Below are positions 61,327-64,000 of a stretch of 64,000 nt of DNA, one piece after another. The stretch lies in NCBI RefSeq assembly GCF_900119915.1, contig NZ_LT635455.1, positions 1,674,001-1,738,000 on the forward strand, in the 5' to 3' direction. The notes under the pieces are model-generated. The model saw only the letters and a program-made list of their open reading frames with translations. It was not told the DNA's origin and did not search any database. Source of the DNA: Olsenella timonensis. GTDB taxonomy: Bacteria; Actinomycetota; Coriobacteriia; Coriobacteriales; Atopobiaceae. Numbering within the stretch: position 1 is the stretch's first letter; every line of letters starts with the position of its first letter. Position numbers and translations under genes: made by a program.

Positions 61327-63786
61327 TCATTCCCAGGTGGGCGGCACCGGGGCGTCGGGAGTCGACCAGGAACCGAGCGGCGCGTTGGGGTCCGCGTCCA
61401 GCGTGAGGGGCGAGAAGGACCCCGCGTTGTAGCTCCTCAGCGCCGCGATGCCGATCATCGCCGCGTTGTCGCCGCACGCGCGCATGGGCGGCACGGTCAC
61501 GCGCACGCCGCGCTTCTCGAGCGCCCGCTTGTACGCCGCGCGCAGGCCCGGGTTGGCCGCCACGCCGCCGCCGACGCAGAAGTCCGTCACGCCGGTCTCC
61601 TCGACCGCCGTCGCCGCCTTGGCGACCTGCACGTCGATGACCGCCGCCTCGAAGCTCGCCGCAAGGTCGGGCAGGTTGATCGCGCGGCCGGCGCGGTTCT
61701 CGCCCTCGATGTAGGTGATGACGGCGGTCTTGAGGCCGGAGAGGCTGAAGCTGTAGTCCCCGCTGTGCATCATAGCGCGCGGGAAGTGAATCGCCTTGGA
61801 GTTGCCCTGCGCGGAGAGCTTGGAGATCACCGGGCCGCCGGGATAGCCCAGTCCGAGGGCCTTGGCCACCTTGTCGAAGGCCTCGCCCACCGCGTCGTCG
61901 ATCGTGGCGCCGAGAAGGACGTAGTCGCCCCAGGCGCGCACGTGGACGAGCATGGTGTTACCGCCGGAAACGATGCTCGCCACGAAGGGCGGCTGCAGGT
62001 CCGGCGTCTCGAAGAGGTTGGCCATGAGGTGGCCCTCGAGGTGGTGCACGGCAATGAGCGGCAGGTCGGCGGCCGCGCAGAGGCCCTTGGCGAAGGCGAC
62101 GCCCACCACGAGCGCGCCCACCAGGCCCGGGCCCGCCGTCACGCCCACGGCGGCGAGGTCGCTCGGCGCGAGCGTGTCCACGCCGAAGTGCGCCCCGGCG
62201 CGGGCGAGCGTCTCCTCGAAGACGCCGACGATGGCCTCGGTGTGCTTGCGCGAGGCAATCTCGGGCACCACGCCGCCGAAGCGCGCGTGGAAGTCGATCT
62301 GCGTGGCAACGACGCTCGCGCAGACCACGCCGTGGGAGTCCGTCACGGCCATGGCGGTCTCGTCACAGGAGGACTCGATGGTCAGGACGAGCGGGCCGGC
62401 GGCGGCCAGCGCGTCGCGCGCCTCGGTGCTGCGCGGCGCGGGCACGATGGGCCACGGGCGGATGGAGGGGGCGGGCTCCGGGCGGCCGGTCGCGATCACG
62501 GCGTCCGTCGCAAGCGGCAGCGGTGCGCGCAGGATGAGGGCGTCGTGACCGGCGCCGTAGTAGCCGGGGCGCCGGCCCTCCTCCGCGAGGCCGAGCGCGC
62601 CGTACAGGGCCCGGGCGGGCTCGTTCTTCTCGTCCACCTCAAGGGAGAGCGTGGCCGCGCCGAGCATCTGCGCGTCGTAGGCCACGCGGGCCACGAGGCG
62701 CGTGGCGATGCCCTCGCGGCGGCGCGCGGCGTCCACGACGACCTCCTCGACCTCGAAGTCCGCTCCCGCGAGCACGCCGCCGGCAAAGCCGATAACCGAC
62801 CCCTGGTCATGCGCCACCCACCAGCTCCGGCCGGGCTGGGAGAGCTCCTCGTAGAACATCCTCTCCGACCACGGGTTGTGCGCCGCGCCCTCGTAGGCGG
62901 CGGCCTCGAGCGCTGCCACGGCGGCGGTGTCGTTCACCGTCATGGGGCGAAGCTGCGTATGGATGCCCGCGAGCGCGTCGTCCACACCGGTGAGCTCCAC
63001 GGTGGCCGGGGCCCTGAGGCCCAGGCGCGTGCGCTCGGCCTCCTCGGCGTCGGAGAGGCGCGTGTAGATGGGGAGGACCAGCGCCGGGTCTCCAGGCTGC
63101 GCGGCGGGGCCGTGCATGACCCCCGCCTCCACGGCGGCGCGCAGGAGCCCCTCGCCCGTGGGGAACCACGCCCCCTCCGGCGAGAAGGACGCGAGGCCGG
63201 CCGCCTCAAAGCGCGCGCGGTACTTGGCCAGGCCGTTGCCCGTGAGCGTGAGCTCGGCCGCGTCGGCGCGCTCGGCCCAGGCGGCCACGCAGGCGTCGGC
63301 CTTGAGGACGGTCTCGGCTGGGAAGGTGCGGTGCGCGCCCACCTCGTCGAGCTCGTAGATGCCGGGGTAGACCTCGCCGCGCATGGCGTCTCCGGCCACA
63401 GCGAGCGTGCCGCGGACGCCGGCGGCATGGGCGGACCAGGCCATCGCGTCGAGCGCCGAGGTCCCGTAGAGCGGCAGGCCGGCGCCGCAGGCGAGGCCCT
63501 TGGCCGTGGCGATGCCGATGCGCACGCCCGTGAACGAGCCCGGGCCGCGCCCCACGAGCACGGCGTCGAGGTCGCCCATCGAGAGGCCGGCGTCGGCGAG
63601 CGCCGCCCGCGCCGTGGTCACGAGCTCCACGTTGGCCTGGCGGCGGCACAGGTGGTCGCGCGCGGAGAGCACCGTGACGGCGCCGTCCGCAGCCACGCGC
63701 CCGACGGCGCAGGCAAGCATGTCCGTGGACGTGTCCAGCGCAAGGACGGTCTTCTCGGCGTTGTTGGCGGGGCTCTTCTCGCTCAT
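61327..63786 (-). CDS. tsaB-rimI-tsaD: TsaB-RimI-TsaD triple fusion (t6A synthesis and S18 acetylation)
   Basis: 819 aa with three enzymes in one chain. Residues 1 to about 240 are TsaB (LALDTSTDMLACAVG, GRGPGSFTGVRIG), the dimerisation partner. Residues about 279-430 are a RimI-type GNAT acetyltransferase (FEVEEVVVDAARRREGIATR). Residues about 465-819 are TsaD (TIESSCDETAMAV, metal motif VHHLEGHL, and SGGNTMLV), the catalytic threonylcarbamoyl transferase for t6A37 of tRNA. TsaE and TsaC must be elsewhere. ATG 63786 has AGAAGAGAG upstream. The genes are often neighbours; a three-way fusion is much rarer. Confidence 0.94.
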   Translation of the reverse strand: MSEKSPANNAEKTVLALDTSTDMLACAVGRVAADGAVTVLSARDHLCRRQANVELVTTARAALADAGLSMGDLDAVLVGRGPGSFTGVRIGIATAKGLACGAGLPLYGTSALDAMAWSAHAAGVRGTLAVAGDAMRGEVYPGIYELDEVGAHRTFPAETVLKADACVAAWAERADAAELTLTGNGLAKYRARFEAAGLASFSPEGAWFPTGEGLLRAAVEAGVMHGPAAQPGDPALVLPIYTRLSDAEEAERTRLGLRAPATVELTGVDDALAGIHTQLRPMTVNDTAAVAALEAAAYEGAAHNPWSERMFYEELSQPGRSWWVAHDQGSVIGFAGGVLAGADFEVEEVVVDAARRREGIATRLVARVAYDAQMLGAATLSLEVDEKNEPARALYGALGLAEEGRRPGYYGAGHDALILRAPLPLATDAVIATGRPEPAPSIRPWPIVPAPRSTEARDALAAAGPLVLTIESSCDETAMAVTDSHGVVCASVVATQIDFHARFGGVVPEIASRKHTEAIVGVFEETLARAGAHFGVDTLAPSDLAAVGVTAGPGLVGALVVGVAFAKGLCAAADLPLIAVHHLEGHLMANLFETPDLQPPFVASIVSGGNTMLVHVRAWGDYVLLGATIDDAVGEAFDKVAKALGLGYPGGPVISKLSAQGNSKAIHFPRAMMHSGDYSFSLSGLKTAVITYIEGENRAGRAINLPDLAASFEAAVIDVQVAKAATAVEETGVTDFCVGGGVAANPGLRAAYKRALEKRGVRVTVPPMRACGDNAAMIGIAALRSYNAGSFSPLTLDADPNAPLGSWSTPDAPVPPTWE

Positions 63787-63814
63787 GCACGGCTCTCTTC
63801 TGTCGCAGGCTTAA

Positions 63815-63829
63815 CCGCTCCAGTTTAGT
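63815..63829 (-). promoter_or_regulatory. Putative promoter core shared with the malic enzyme gene
   Basis: The 15-mer CGCTCCAGTTTAGTC is identical to the one at 36841-36855 and lies 29 bp before the tsa start codon. On the minus strand it has TAAACT as -10-like core. Confidence 0.4.
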
Positions 63830-63853
63830 CGATGGAGGGGACACCTCCCTCCG

Positions 63854-64000
63854 TCACGAGTTGGCCGCATGCTCCACGGCGACGGCCTGCATGAGGCGTG
63901 CGAGCGGCCACGTGCGGTTGACCTTGGTGAGCAGCGCCTTGGTGCCCACCGTGCACCCCGCCTCGCGCGACCGCGCGAGAAACTCGTCCACCTGTTTGTT
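63854..64000 (-). CDS. Unidentified protein, C-terminal fragment
   Basis: Only the last 48 codons are present; the gene begins beyond the right edge. The visible tail reads NKQVDEFLARSREAGCTVG followed by TKALLTKVNRTWPLARLMQ and AVAVEHAANS. I do not recognise the family. The frame is open with codon use like its neighbours, and it lies 67 bp upstream of tsaB-rimI-tsaD on the same strand. Confidence 0.5.
   Translation of the reverse strand, partial: NKQVDEFLARSREAGCTVGTKALLTKVNRTWPLARLMQAVAVEHAANS

Overview
The window is a GC-rich chromosomal segment with tightly packed genes. It carries an actinobacterial gene set that points to class Coriobacteriia, most likely an Olsenella/Atopobiaceae relative. 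The clues are an anaerobe's enzyme repertoire (NfnAB-type flavoprotein pair, L-cysteine desulfidase, fructose PTS, malic enzyme), a TsaB-RimI-TsaD triple fusion, a DUF3516 helicase, HelD, and Shine-Dalgarno-led genes with many GTG starts. The taxonomic call is inference; no 16S gene is present.

Layout. 1-2970: fructose PTS (fruA, start of fruK) and a ROK glucokinase. 3136-6582: M32 carboxypeptidase, a D-aminoacyl-tRNA deacylase reading in frame into MscL, and mannose-6-phosphate isomerase. 6663-13491: lipoprotein, CapA-like phosphatase, asnS, pyrE, polysaccharide deacetylase, nitroreductase. 13566-19790: DUF3516 helicase, an AbiEi/DUF559-like gene bracketed by two copies of a 125-bp repeat, and HelD. 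19814-23363: HAD phosphatase, DUF711 protein, murB. 23443-26751: FMN riboswitch controlling a complete riboflavin ECF transporter (ribU, double ATPase, ecfT). 26828-32933: purL, EamA exporter, serpin lipoprotein. 33072-35541: accessory patch with a small zinc protein, a decayed sigma/anti-sigma pair and a RhuM-Fic protein. 35612-41909: malic enzyme, NlpC/P60-like protein, galE, prenyl synthase, peptidoglycan-binding protein, AlbA_2-type protein. 42005-47659: tRNA-Gln, glmU-prs, pth, nfnAB. 47817-52559: nucleotidyltransferase, XRE regulator, flavin/PLP-oxidase-fold protein, groESL. 52781-61077: lipoprotein, nadE, a REP-associated transposase, an amino-acid ABC transporter and a divergent cysteine desulfidase. 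61327-64000: tsaB-rimI-tsaD and an unidentified gene end.

Two repeat systems overlay the genes. The first is a REP/RAYT system. Palindromes built on AAAAGGGG/CCCCTTTT sit at 25.9, 52.2, 53.7, 55.6, 56.5 and 59.7 kb, and a Y1 transposase gene is flanked by two of them in inverted orientation. Several supply the stop codon of the neighbouring gene. The second I do not recognise from any described family. It consists of 123-125 bp elements (16162, 17453, 44609, 61124) with 16-18 bp inverted ends, an inner inverted AAGTA/TACTT pair about 30 nt from each end, and an asymmetric GCAGGTAGA core 54-55 nt from one end. A fifth element (32942) keeps this skeleton with unrelated end sequences. Two copies bracket the AbiEi/DUF559-like gene, which makes that gene a candidate partner. 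This is the most unusual feature of the window.
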